64,000 nucleotides of DNA from CAZTAK01 sp964611585. Lineage in GTDB: Bacteria > Pseudomonadota > Alphaproteobacteria > SHVP01. The stretch lies in NCBI GenBank assembly GCA_964611585.1, contig CAZTAK010000002.1, forward strand, positions 1 through 64,000, given 5' to 3'. Within the stretch, counting starts at the first letter, position 1. The number at the start of each line of letters is the position of its first letter. The notes beneath the pieces are model-generated. The model had not been told where the DNA came from. It was given only the letters and a program-made list of their open reading frames with translations, and did no database searches. The position numbers and the translations under genes were made by a program. This document shows, piece by piece, positions 34,204 to 42,599 of the stretch.

Positions 34204-35523
34204 CTATCCGCTGAGATAGGAGAGCGCGGCCTCGGGCGACAATTCAAAGCGGTTGCCGGTGCCGCGGTCTTTGATTTCGACGACGCCCTGTTTGAGGCCG
34301 CGCGGCCCGATCACCACCTGCGTCGGCAGGCCGATGAGATCCATGTTGGTGAATTTGGCCCCGGCGCGGCCTTCGGTGTCGTCGTAGAGAACGTCGAGCC
34401 CAGCAATTTTGAGGTTTTGCACCAGGTCTTCGGCAGCCTTGTCACAAGCCTTGTCGCCCGCTTTCAGATTGATGACGCCGGCATCGAAGGGGGCCACCGC
34501 CTTGGGCCAGACGATCCCGTTTTCGTCGTGGCTCGCCTCGATGATGGCGCCCACCAGTCGCGAGACACCGATGCCGTAAGAGCCCATCAGCACAGCCGAC
34601 TCATTGCCGTCGGGACCGGTGACGCGAGCCCCCATCGCTGCGGAATATTTGTCGCCGAAATAGAAGATATGCCCGACTTCGATGCCGCGGGCGGTGAGCC
34701 GGTCATCTTCGGCCACGCGCGCCTCGAACTCCGCCGGATCGTGTTTTTCATCGGTGGTGGCGTATTCGCCGGTCCATTTGTCGATCAGCGGGGTGAGATC
34801 ACTGTCGTAATCCACCTCTTCGCGCAGCATGTCGAGACCGGCTAGGTTGCGGTGGCAAAACACCTCGCTCTCGCCGGTGTTGGCGAGGATGATGAATTCG
34901 TGGCTGAGATTACCGCCGATGGGTCCGGTATCGGCCTTCATCGGGATCGCCTTGAGGCCCATGCGCGCAAACGTGCGCAGGTATGCGATGAACATTCTGT
35001 TGTAGGACCGCCGCGCCGCTGCAAAATCGAGATCGAAGGAATAGCTGTCCTTCATCAGGAATTCGCGCCCGCGCATGACGCCATACCGCGGGCGCACCTC
35101 GTCGCGGAACTTCCACTGGATGTGATAGAGCAAGACCGGCAGGTCGCGGTAACTGCGCACCGACTTGCGGAATATGTCGGCGATCTGTTCTTCGTTGGTG
35201 GGGCCATACAGCATGTCGCGGCCGTGGCGGTCGCTGATGCGCAACATCTCCTTGCCGTAGTCATCGTAACGCCCTGATTCGCGCCACAAATCGGCGGGCT
35301 GGATGGTCGGCATCAGCATTTCCTGAAATCCCGCCCGATTCTGTTCTTCACGCACGATCTGTTCGATTTTCTTGAGCACCCGAAATCCGAGCGGCAGCCA
35401 CGAGTAGATGCCGGCGCTCGACTGGCGCACCAACCCCGCGCGCAGCATCAGCCGATGGGAGACGATTTGCGCCTCGGCCGGGTCTTCCTTGAGGGTAGGC
35501 AAATAGAACCGCGAGAGACGCAC
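34204..35523 (-). CDS. proS: Proline--tRNA ligase, short alphaproteobacterial type
   Basis: A 439-residue class II synthetase that charges tRNA-Pro. Motif 2 region (FRDEVRPRYGVMRGREFLMKDSYSFD) and motif 3 (GSYGIGVSRLVGAIIE) are visible, with the C-terminal anticodon domain (ADLVQNL to PRGLKQGVVEIKDR region). The editing insertion of the 570-residue E. coli enzyme is absent, as is usual in alphaproteobacteria. I chose the GTG at 35523, which gives the standard start VRLSRFYLPTLKEDPAEAQ. The open frame to 35742 has no family match. Confidence 0.94.
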   Translation of the reverse strand: MRLSRFYLPTLKEDPAEAQIVSHRLMLRAGLVRQSSAGIYSWLPLGFRVLKKIEQIVREEQNRAGFQEMLMPTIQPADLWRESGRYDDYGKEMLRISDRHGRDMLYGPTNEEQIADIFRKSVRSYRDLPVLLYHIQWKFRDEVRPRYGVMRGREFLMKDSYSFDLDFAAARRSYNRMFIAYLRTFARMGLKAIPMKADTGPIGGNLSHEFIILANTGESEVFCHRNLAGLDMLREEVDYDSDLTPLIDKWTGEYATTDEKHDPAEFEARVAEDDRLTARGIEVGHIFYFGDKYSAAMGARVTGPDGNESAVLMGSYGIGVSRLVGAIIEASHDENGIVWPKAVAPFDAGVINLKAGDKACDKAAEDLVQNLKIAGLDVLYDDTEGRAGAKFTNMDLIGLPTQVVIGPRGLKQGVVEIKDRGTGNRFELSPEAALSYLSG

Positions 35524-35713
35524 TGGAATACTTTCGTTGCGGGATCCGTCATTTCCACGCCCGACTCGCGCGGCGGCACACTCTATTAACCGCCCCCGGG
35601 CTTGGCAATGGCGGCGGGCGGCGCGGTGCTTTGGACCCGGCGGCGCCACTTGCGGCATTGCCACGGGCGCCAATACACTTGACGTACCGCGTACTGATGA
35701 TTCATGGTGAGTC

Positions 35714-35992
35714 TTGGTCACGGGTTTCCGGAACCGGGACACCGAGCGGCACTATGGAGGCACGCGTGTTCCCCGTTTCGAAGGCTTCAGCCGCAAGCAG
35801 GCGAACCGCCAATTCACCTATTTGAATGATGCGGCGAGCCTTTCCGACCTCGCTTCCATTCCGGGTAGCCGATTCAAGGCGTTGACCAACCGCTCGGGGG
35901 TGTACAGCATCCGGATCAACCGCCAATGGAGGATAGAATTCGAGTGGGACGACAGTCCCACAAGCGTTGCGATCACCAAGCACTACGAATAG
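35714..35992 (+). CDS. HigB/RelE-family toxin
   Basis: A 92-residue protein of the RelE/ParE superfamily, closest by sense to HigB: a ribosome-dependent mRNA endonuclease in known members. Family features are FRNRDTERHYGG near the start, RFKAL and the C-terminal SGVYSIRINRQWRIEFEW. The apparent start is TTG at 35714; the nearest ATG (35704) is in another frame, so initiation may be weak. A HigA-like antitoxin follows after 13 bp, the toxin-first order typical of higBA. Confidence 0.85.
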   Translation: MVTGFRNRDTERHYGGTRVPRFEGFSRKQANRQFTYLNDAASLSDLASIPGSRFKALTNRSGVYSIRINRQWRIEFEWDDSPTSVAITKHYE

Positions 35993-36005
35993 CGGAGTCA
36001 ATACG

Positions 36006-36308
36006 ATGACGAAATACGGTCTCCCTCCACGCCATCCGGGAGAACTGCTTGCAGGCGAATTGAAAGAACTCGGTATGTCGGCAAGTGCATTTGCCCGCGC
36101 TCTCGGTGTTTCAACCAACCGCATCACCCAGATATTGCGGGGCCAACGATCCATCTCGGCCAATACATCCCTGCGCTTGGCTCGGTTCTTTGGCTGTGGC
36201 GATCAATTCTGGCTGAACTTCCAGAAAACCTATGACATCCGCCTCGCGCAACGTCAGGCCGGCAAGAAAATCGAACGCGAGGTCACACCCCTCAAGGACG
36301 TGGCCTGA
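36006..36308 (+). CDS. HigA-family antitoxin
   Basis: A 100-residue helix-turn-helix protein of the HigA/VapI family (PPRHPGELLAGELKELGMS, ALGVSTNRITQILRGQRSI, FFGCGDQFWLNFQKTYDI). It should bind the toxin encoded just upstream and repress the shared promoter. I chose the ATG at 36006 over an in-frame start at 35967 inside the toxin gene, because it gives the standard N-terminus MTKYGLPPRHPGE. Length is normal. Confidence 0.88.
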   Translation: MTKYGLPPRHPGELLAGELKELGMSASAFARALGVSTNRITQILRGQRSISANTSLRLARFFGCGDQFWLNFQKTYDIRLAQRQAGKKIEREVTPLKDVA

Positions 36309-36343
36309 CCCGCAAGATCCGGCGCTGCGCCAGAACGGCTCCC

Positions 36344-36799
36344 TCAGTCGGCGAATTCCTCGCGGCACAGCGCCACCACGCCGTCGAACACCGGGTCCGA
36401 GAGCGGTTGCCCGTTGAAGGTGAGCCGGCCCCGCTTCAGTTGTTCGACGGTGCCGAAGTCGGCGGCGGTCTCGCCCATGCCCACGGGCGCGGCGACACCG
36501 AGGTACTCGTAGATATTCACGGTGATGTCGATGGCGATGGTCTCGGGCAGTTCGATGCGACGGCTGCCCGGCACGTCGGCAGGCGCGACGCTGCGGCCGT
36601 GAACATCGACGCCGGGCCGGTAGGCAACGTCACCGTCGGGCGCGTAGCGGATCAGTTTGCGGCATTCCTTTTCGGTGACCACAATCTGCGGCGGCAGGTC
36701 CTCGGTTTCGTCGGCGCGTGCAGGCGCGGCCGGGCCAATGGAAAACAAGACCCCTGCCCACAGCATCAGGGCGGCCGCAACCGGGCGGGAAATCGACAT
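36344..36799 (-). CDS. Secreted hypothetical protein
   Basis: A 151-residue protein I do not recognise. A signal peptide is visible (SISRPVAAALMLWAGVLFS, Ala-rich end near PARADE). The mature part has two cysteines (ECRKL and VALCREEF), which could form a disulfide, a QIVVTEKECRKLIRY segment and an ELPETIAIDITVNIYEYLG segment. Start at ATG 36799 is chosen because the signal begins there and AGGA lies upstream; in-frame starts at 36823 and TTG 36838 exist. It runs opposite to the toxin-antitoxin pair and ends 35 bp from it. Confidence 0.65.
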   Translation of the reverse strand: MSISRPVAAALMLWAGVLFSIGPAAPARADETEDLPPQIVVTEKECRKLIRYAPDGDVAYRPGVDVHGRSVAPADVPGSRRIELPETIAIDITVNIYEYLGVAAPVGMGETAADFGTVEQLKRGRLTFNGQPLSDPVFDGVVALCREEFAD

Positions 36800-36871
36800 T
36801 TTCAGCGGGGATCCTGGCACCATAGGTTCATGCGTCAATTATGCAATTCTCCCGCCAGTCCGGGAAAAATT

Positions 36872-36900
36872 TTGCCGTTGTCAACCGCAAAACCCTAAAT
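36872..36900 (+). promoter_or_regulatory. Candidate plus-strand promoter of an unannotated transcript
   Basis: TTGCCG (36872-36877), 17 bp, CTAAAT (36895-36900). No plus-strand gene follows, but a strong plus-strand terminator does at 37066-37098. A perfect TATAAT at 37024-37029 offers a second possible start without a good -35. Confidence 0.35.
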
Positions 36901-36906
36901 TTTTGG

Positions 36907-37098
36907 GTGACTTGGCGCCGGTACGGCTCTAGACTTTTCGCGCTCATAATGGCTGAAAATCACGAAAATCACGGCCCGAGTTTTTGGGGAGGGTAACTTC
37001 AGCGGCGCGTCCGACAATAAAATATAATACCGCGATCGGCCCGCGAGGGCTGAGCCGCTCAAGCGAAGCAGGGTTTCCGAACCTTGCTTCTTTTTTTG
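36907..37098 (+). ncRNA. Candidate small RNA (about 60-190 nt)
   Basis: The stretch 36800-37154 has no gene on either strand yet ends in a strong plus-strand intrinsic terminator, with possible promoters at 36872 (start near 36907) and TATAAT at 37024 (start near 37036). Just before the terminator lies a small hairpin GCCC-GCGA-GGGC with a GNRA loop. I do not recognise it as 6S, SRP, tmRNA or another known family. Exact ends are guesses. Confidence 0.35.
37066..37098 (+). terminator. Strong rho-independent terminator with no gene upstream
   Basis: An 11-bp stem GAAGCAGGGTT / AACCTTGCTTC (one wobble pair) with the stable TCCG tetraloop, followed at once by seven Ts (37092-37098). It points on the plus strand, while the nearest plus-strand gene ends at 36308 with a minus-strand gene between. 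That argues for a separate short transcript. Confidence 0.8.
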
Positions 37099-37154
37099 AA
37101 GTCATGCAATTTCAAAAGGTTAAGAGTGCTGTCTGATGTGTACGTTTAACATAT

Positions 37155-37391
37155 CTACAAGTCCCGCACGTTGATCCAGCCGGTTTTGATTACCGCCCAG
37201 ATCGCGATCCACACGACGCCCGCCAGAACCGTCGTTATCGCAACCTTGAGCCCCATCCGCGGCTTCGCGGGTGCGCTCTCGACGGTGCCGGGCGCGATTT
37301 CCTTGGCCGGGTGAGCACCCCACGGCAACACCACGAACAGACACAGCCACCAAGTCACGAAATATACGGCGAGTCCGGTGACCCAGGTCAT
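37155..37391 (-). CDS. DUF1467-family membrane protein
   Basis: A 78-residue protein with two membrane helices (VTGLAVYFVTWWLCLFVVLPWG and VAITTVLAGVVWIAIWAVI) around a short basic loop with GAHPAKEIAPG. This matches the small DUF1467 family, nearly confined to alphaproteobacteria and usually found next to the methylmalonyl-CoA epimerase gene, as here (3 bp away). Function unknown. Confidence 0.85.
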   Translation of the reverse strand: MTWVTGLAVYFVTWWLCLFVVLPWGAHPAKEIAPGTVESAPAKPRMGLKVAITTVLAGVVWIAIWAVIKTGWINVRDL

Positions 37392-37394
37392 AGC

Positions 37395-37799
37395 CTAGCC
37401 CTGCTCCAGCTCGATCAGGGTGCCGGAGAAATCCTTGGGATGAAGGAACAGCACCGGCTTGCCGTGTGCGCCGAGGGCGGGCTTACCGCCGCCCAGCACC
37501 CGCGCGCCCCTGGCGACCAGGGCCTCGCACGCGGCGCCAATATCGGCCACCTCGTAACAGACATGATGGATACCGCCGGCTGGGTTGCGCTCGAGAAACC
37601 TAGCGATCGGCGAGCTCTCTCCCAGGGGATGCAGCAGTTCGATCTTGGTGTTGGCAAGTTCGACGAACACGGTGGTGACTCCGTGACCGGGTAGATCGAT
37701 CGCCTCCGATACGGTGGCGCCCAGAAGCGTCCGGTACTGCTCTGCCGCCGCGGCGAGATCGGGCACGGCGATGGCGACATGGTTGAGACGTCCGATCAT
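37395..37799 (-). CDS. mce: Methylmalonyl-CoA epimerase
   Basis: A 134-residue VOC-superfamily enzyme that interconverts (R)- and (S)-methylmalonyl-CoA in propionate and ethylmalonyl-CoA metabolism. Family features are the opening RLNHVAIAVPDL with the metal-binding histidine, IELLHPLG, GGIHHVCYEV and the terminal glutamate in LIELEQG. No mutase is nearby; in alphaproteobacteria this gene typically stands alone in the rnj-DUF1467 group. It overlaps the rnj stop by four bases. Confidence 0.9.
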   Translation of the reverse strand: MIGRLNHVAIAVPDLAAAAEQYRTLLGATVSEAIDLPGHGVTTVFVELANTKIELLHPLGESSPIARFLERNPAGGIHHVCYEVADIGAACEALVARGARVLGGGKPALGAHGKPVLFLHPKDFSGTLIELEQG

Positions 37800-39508
37800 C
37801 GTCCCAATCCGCCGCTGAAATAGCCGGGCCGCGATTCGTAGGCCGCAGGCGGCAGTCGCACGATATCGACATCGACCAAGGGACGCTTGCCGGTGGCCGG
37901 GCGCACGATCTGGTTGACCTGGCGGCGGACAGCGTTTTCCACCGCCAGATCGTCGCGCAAATGCGAAGTGGCGAGCGCTTCGACGACCTGCACCAATGCC
38001 GCCTCGATGCCGCGGGCGAGCGCCCCTTCCCGGTGTTCGGCGACACCGTGGGGATTGACGCGGGGAACGGCGAGCAGCGCGCCTTCGGAATCCATCACCA
38101 GGGTGACGGAGACATATCCGTGATGCATCAGCCGCTTGCGGGCACGCAGCGCCGCACTGTCGGGATGCACCAGATTGCCGCCGTCGAGGGCGAGCCGGCC
38201 GGTCCCGACGTGATCGACGATTTCGGCCGGTCCCGGCGCCAGCCGCACGACCGCCCCGTTCGAGACCAGTACGCAGTGCGGAACGCCAAGGCGTTTGGCA
38301 TAGGCCACGTGTTCGGCCAGATGGCGCGCTTCGCCATGGACCGGGACTGAAATCTCGGGCCGCACCCAGCTATAGAGTTCGGCCAGTTCCTCGCGCCCCG
38401 GGTGTCCCGACACATGCAAGAAATGATCGTCCTCGGTGAGGATTTCAACGCCGGCCTCCACCAGCAGGTTGACCATGCGCCCGATCGGGGCCTCGTTGCC
38501 GGGAATGATCTTGGAAGAAAAGATTACCAGGTCGCCGGTTTCCAGAGCCACGTCCGGATGCTCGCCGTCGGCGATGCGGGCCATGGCCCCGCGCGGTTCG
38601 CCCTGGCAGCCGGTGCATAGCAACAGAACTCTTTCGCGCGGCAGGTAGGCGGCCTCGGCAACGCTCAGCACCGTCGGCAGGCCCAAAAGATAGCCCACGC
38701 TTTGCGCTGCTTCGATAGTGCGCAACAACGAGCGTCCGATAACGACGAGTTCGCGTTCGTGCGCTTGGGCGACGGCGGCGGCGGTGGCGACGCGGGCGAC
38801 GTTGGACGCGAACGTCGTGATGGCAACCCGTCCCGTCCGGCCGTCCACCAGCTCCATCAGGCTGTTGCGGACGGCCGCCTCGGACCCAGAACTGCCGGGA
38901 CTGAAGACATTGGTCGAATCGCACACCATTGCCAGCACGCCGTCATCGCCGAGCGTCCGAAAGGCCGCCTCGTCGGTTGCCGTGCCGACCAGCGGTTCGG
39001 GGTCGAGTTTCCAGTCGCCGGTATGAAGAATCGTTCCGGCGTCGGTACGGATCGCCAGCGAACTGCCCTCGGGAACCGAATGGGTGATGCCGAGATAGGT
39101 AACAGTGAAGGGTCCCAACGCGAGAGCCTCGCCGTAGGTCACTTCGTTCACCGGCACCCGATCGAGAAGCCCCGCCTCCTCCAGCTTGCGGCGCAGGATG
39201 GCGGCCGTGAACGGTGTTGCGTAGACGGGGCATTCCAGCCGCGGCCACAAATGGGCGACGGCGCCGAGGTGATCCTCGTGGGCGTGAGTCAGGACGATCG
39301 CAATCAGGTCGTCCTTGCGCTCGGCGATGAAGGTGGGGTCCGGCATCAAGATGTCGATGCCCGGCAGCGCCGCATCGGCAAAGGTAATGCCGCAATCGAC
39401 GAGGATCCATTGGCCGCGGAACCCGTAAAGGTTCAAGTTCATACCAATCTCGCCCGATCCGCCAAGGGGCACGAAGATCAGTTCGGATTCGCTATCGGAT
39501 TCCGTCAT
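37796..39508 (-). CDS. rnj: Ribonuclease J
   Basis: A 570-residue metallo-beta-lactamase / beta-CASP ribonuclease with 5'-exonuclease and endonuclease activity in RNA maturation and decay. The metal motif HAHEDH is at residues 75-80. Later motifs include FSSKIIPGNE, HVSGHPGREEL and PVHGEARHLAEH of the beta-CASP region. Alphaproteobacteria carry one RNase J beside RNase E. Gene order coaX-rnj-mce is conserved. Confidence 0.94.
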   Translation of the reverse strand: MTESDSESELIFVPLGGSGEIGMNLNLYGFRGQWILVDCGITFADAALPGIDILMPDPTFIAERKDDLIAIVLTHAHEDHLGAVAHLWPRLECPVYATPFTAAILRRKLEEAGLLDRVPVNEVTYGEALALGPFTVTYLGITHSVPEGSSLAIRTDAGTILHTGDWKLDPEPLVGTATDEAAFRTLGDDGVLAMVCDSTNVFSPGSSGSEAAVRNSLMELVDGRTGRVAITTFASNVARVATAAAVAQAHERELVVIGRSLLRTIEAAQSVGYLLGLPTVLSVAEAAYLPRERVLLLCTGCQGEPRGAMARIADGEHPDVALETGDLVIFSSKIIPGNEAPIGRMVNLLVEAGVEILTEDDHFLHVSGHPGREELAELYSWVRPEISVPVHGEARHLAEHVAYAKRLGVPHCVLVSNGAVVRLAPGPAEIVDHVGTGRLALDGGNLVHPDSAALRARKRLMHHGYVSVTLVMDSEGALLAVPRVNPHGVAEHREGALARGIEAALVQVVEALATSHLRDDLAVENAVRRQVNQIVRPATGKRPLVDVDIVRLPPAAYESRPGYFSGGLGR

Positions 39509-39534
39509 ATCTGCCAGCTGGCCTTGGATGCGGC

Positions 39535-40305
39535 CTACGATTTGGCATTTCGTTGCCAGATTTCCAGCAGCCCGCGCATCGTGAGATCGGGATCGACGTG
39601 CTGGATCGCGTCGGTTCCCTCGGCAAACAGTGGCGCCAGACCGCCGGTGGCAATCACCGTCATCGGTGCCCCAAATTCCGTGATCGTGCGCTCTACCAGT
39701 CCTTCGATCAGGCCGAGATACCCATAATAGATGCCCGACTGCATCGCCGGCACGGTCCCCGTCCCGATCACCGTTTCGGGCCGCGCGACGGCGATCCGCG
39801 GCAGCTTGGCAGCGGCCATATGCAACGCCTCGAGGCTGAGGTTGATACCGGGCGCCAGAATCCCGCCGAGATAGGTCCCCTCGCCGTCAATGATGTCGAA
39901 ATTGGTCGAGGTACCGAAATCGATAACAATTGCCGGGCCGCCATAAATCTTATGCGCCGCCACCGCGTTCACCAGCCGGTCGGCCCCCACCTCTTCGGGC
40001 TTGGGCAGCGCGATCTTGAGATCGAGAATGACGGTATTGCCGACCTCAAGGGGCGTGGCGCCAAAATAGTGCCGGCACAGGCGCTTAAGGTCGAATGTCG
40101 CCTGCGGGACGACGGTTGCAAGGATGGCAGCGTCGATGTCTCCGCGCTCAAGGCCTTCGAGTGTCATTAACGCCATCAGCCAGACGGCATACTCATCAGC
40201 GGTGCGTTCGGAATCAGTTGAAAGACGCCACTGACCACGGCGGGTGTCACCGTCATAGACAGCGAAAACTGTGTTGGTATTGCCGGCGTCGATGGCGAGA
40301 AGCAT
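39535..40305 (-). CDS. coaX: Type III pantothenate kinase
   Basis: A 256-residue ASKHA-fold kinase that makes 4'-phosphopantothenate, the first step to coenzyme A. The phosphate motif DAGNTNTVFAVYDG is at the start; GADRLVNAVAAHKIYGG, IDFGTSTNFD and TGGLAPLF follow. It lies 20 bp after birA and 26 bp before rnj on the same strand. Confidence 0.95.
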   Translation of the reverse strand: MLLAIDAGNTNTVFAVYDGDTRRGQWRLSTDSERTADEYAVWLMALMTLEGLERGDIDAAILATVVPQATFDLKRLCRHYFGATPLEVGNTVILDLKIALPKPEEVGADRLVNAVAAHKIYGGPAIVIDFGTSTNFDIIDGEGTYLGGILAPGINLSLEALHMAAAKLPRIAVARPETVIGTGTVPAMQSGIYYGYLGLIEGLVERTITEFGAPMTVIATGGLAPLFAEGTDAIQHVDPDLTMRGLLEIWQRNAKS

Positions 40306-40325
40306 GAGGGGTGTTCGTGCAGGGG

Positions 40326-41081
40326 TCAGGTGAAAGCGTGAGTCTCGGTGTTGCCGAAGTATACCGCACCGCCCGAAATGGTGTGGCGCTTGCCCGCGCC
40401 AAGGTCAAGGACCAGACCGCCCTCCTCGTCGATATCGACGAACAAGCCGTTCGGGCCGCCGCCGCCGGTCACCCGCGTAAGGACCCGCGTGCCCATACCG
40501 TGGGCGCGCCCGAGCCAGGCTTGCCGGAGCGGGCCGAAGCCGAGCCGCCGCCACGTCGCGGTCCAGTGATCCAGGCGCTCGAGAAAGGCTGCGAGAACGT
40601 CGTCCGGAGCGACTGCCTCGGCACCCTCGGCCGCCAGCGACGTCGCCGGCGATTCCCGGTATTCCGGGTGGACGCCGATATTGAGGCCGCATCCCACGAC
40701 CACCCAGGGGATTTGGGCGGCCGCAACCGGGGCCGCCTCCAGCAACAGGCCGGCAATCTTGCGCCCGCCGGCCAGCACGTCGTTCGGCCATTTTAGGCGG
40801 ACATCGGATTGCGGAATGATTTCAGCGACCGCTTCGGCCGCGGCCAGTGCCGCCGCGAACGAAAGTTGGGCACATCGCCGCGCCTCGCAATCGGGCCGCA
40901 ATACCACCGAACAATAGAGATTACCCGGCGGCGATTGCCAATGCCGGTTGAGCCGGCCGCGGCCCGACGTCTGAACTTCGGCGACCACGACCGTGCCTTC
41001 GGGCGCGCCGTCCACCGCCATATCCCGCGCCGCATCGTTGGTGCTGGGCAGGGTCTCGAAGCGATGGACTGTGGCGTTCAC
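40326..41081 (-). CDS. birA: Biotin--[acetyl-CoA-carboxylase] ligase
   Basis: A 251-residue enzyme that activates biotin as biotinyl-AMP and attaches it to carboxylase carrier proteins. Motifs are GRGRLNRHWQSPPGNLYCS (adenylate-binding loop, about residues 40-58) and KWPNDVLAGGRKIAGLL. No N-terminal helix-turn-helix is present, so it is not the repressor type of E. coli. I chose the GTG at 41081, preceded by GGAAG at good spacing; a GTG at 41162 would overlap nuoN by 37 bp and adds no family sequence. Confidence 0.9.
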   Translation of the reverse strand: MNATVHRFETLPSTNDAARDMAVDGAPEGTVVVAEVQTSGRGRLNRHWQSPPGNLYCSVVLRPDCEARRCAQLSFAAALAAAEAVAEIIPQSDVRLKWPNDVLAGGRKIAGLLLEAAPVAAAQIPWVVVGCGLNIGVHPEYRESPATSLAAEGAEAVAPDDVLAAFLERLDHWTATWRRLGFGPLRQAWLGRAHGMGTRVLTRVTGGGGPNGLFVDIDEEGGLVLDLGAGKRHTISGGAVYFGNTETHAFT

Positions 41082-41125
41082 AGGGCTTCCGGAATGTTCC
41101 GGCCGCGACGTTTCCGGTGGCGCGA

Positions 41126-42592
41126 TCAGGGCAGCAACACCCGAGCGGCGGCGAGTGTCCACGCCAGAAGTGGTGCCGGGTAGACGAAAAACATCAGCGT
41201 CAAAACACTCGATCCTGCCAGGATATATCCGATCTCGCGGCCCGGCAGCGGTTCGAATACCTCCGCCGGTTCGTCGAAGTACATCACTTTAACGATGCGA
41301 ATGTAGTAGAAAGCGCCGACCACGCTCGCCAGCACGCCGATCACGGCAAGCGTATACAGCCCGGCATCGATCGCTGCGAAGAAAACGTAGAACTTGCCGA
41401 AGAATCCGGCGAGCGGTGGCACACCCGCGAGCGAGAACATGAAGATCGCCATTGCCAGCGCCATCATCGGGCGGCTGCGCGCCAGCCCGCCAAGGTCGGC
41501 GATGTCTTCCACCATCCCTCCGTTGACCCGCATCGAAAGGATCACCGCAAACGCGCCGGCATTCATCACCAGATAGATCGCGAGGTAGACAAGAACGCTT
41601 TGCACCCCCTGCTCGGTGCCCGCCGCCAGCCCCACCAACGCAAAGCCCATATGGCCAATGGAACTGTACGCCATCAGACGCTTGATATTGGTCTGGCGGA
41701 TCGCCGCGAAGGCACCGACGACCATCGAGGCGATCGAGATCGAAACGATGATCTGTTGCCACTCGCCGTTGATCTCGAAAAATGGCGCCACCAGCACGCG
41801 CACGAACAGGGCCATCGCCGCTATCTTGGGGGCTAGCGCCAGAAAGGCGGTGACCGGTGTCGCCGCGCCCTCGTAAACGTCGGGCGTCCACATATGGAAG
41901 GGCACGGCCGACACCTTGAACGCCAGGCCCGCCACCAGGAACACGACGCCGATGATGACGCCGATCGAGGGTCCCTGCCCTGCCGTTGCCTCGAAGATCG
42001 CGGCCAGCGACTCGAAATTGGTGGTGCCGGTGAAACCGTAGATGATCGAGCAGCCGTAGAGCAGCATCCCCGACGAAAGCGCACCCAGGACGAAATACTT
42101 GAGACCGGCTTCGGTCGAACGCAGCGAATCGCGGCGGAATGCCGCCAGCACATAGAGCGCCAAGCTTTGCAGTTCGATCCCCAGATAGAGCGAGATCAGG
42201 TCGTTGGCCGAGATCATCATCATCATGCCGAGCGTGGCCAGCAGCATGAGGACGGGAAACTCGGTACGCTCCATCTCCTGGTGACGCAGATAACTGTGCG
42301 ACATCATCAAACCGAGCGCCGCCCCCGCCAGCACCAGGATTTTTGCGAACACACCGAACCCATCGGTCACGAACATTCCGGCGAAGGTGACGGTGCGGCC
42401 TTCCGGTCCCGCCAGCATCAGTATGAAGGCAACGCCGAGCCCCAATACCGCCAGCCACGACACGCTGCGGCTGGCGCGATTGCCGCGGAAAACGCCCCAC
42501 ATCAACAGCACCATCGCCCACACTGCGAGCCAGATTTCCGGCAGCGCAGGGGTGAAGTCGGGGATTTGGGTGACGGTCAGGGTCGCGCTCAT
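41126..42592 (-). CDS. nuoN: NADH-quinone oxidoreductase subunit N
   Basis: A 488-residue antiporter-like membrane subunit of complex I, one of three that form proton channels. Hydrophobic helices run through the whole length. Conserved segments include ELQSLALYVLAAF (with the key glutamate), KVSAVPFHMWTPDVYEGAPTP-like sequence and KRLMAYSSIGHMGFALVG (lysine of the channel). It is last in the operon, eight bases after nuoM. Confidence 0.95.
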   Translation of the reverse strand: MSATLTVTQIPDFTPALPEIWLAVWAMVLLMWGVFRGNRASRSVSWLAVLGLGVAFILMLAGPEGRTVTFAGMFVTDGFGVFAKILVLAGAALGLMMSHSYLRHQEMERTEFPVLMLLATLGMMMMISANDLISLYLGIELQSLALYVLAAFRRDSLRSTEAGLKYFVLGALSSGMLLYGCSIIYGFTGTTNFESLAAIFEATAGQGPSIGVIIGVVFLVAGLAFKVSAVPFHMWTPDVYEGAATPVTAFLALAPKIAAMALFVRVLVAPFFEINGEWQQIIVSISIASMVVGAFAAIRQTNIKRLMAYSSIGHMGFALVGLAAGTEQGVQSVLVYLAIYLVMNAGAFAVILSMRVNGGMVEDIADLGGLARSRPMMALAMAIFMFSLAGVPPLAGFFGKFYVFFAAIDAGLYTLAVIGVLASVVGAFYYIRIVKVMYFDEPAEVFEPLPGREIGYILAGSSVLTLMFFVYPAPLLAWTLAAARVLLP

Positions 42593-42599
42593 GAGTCGG

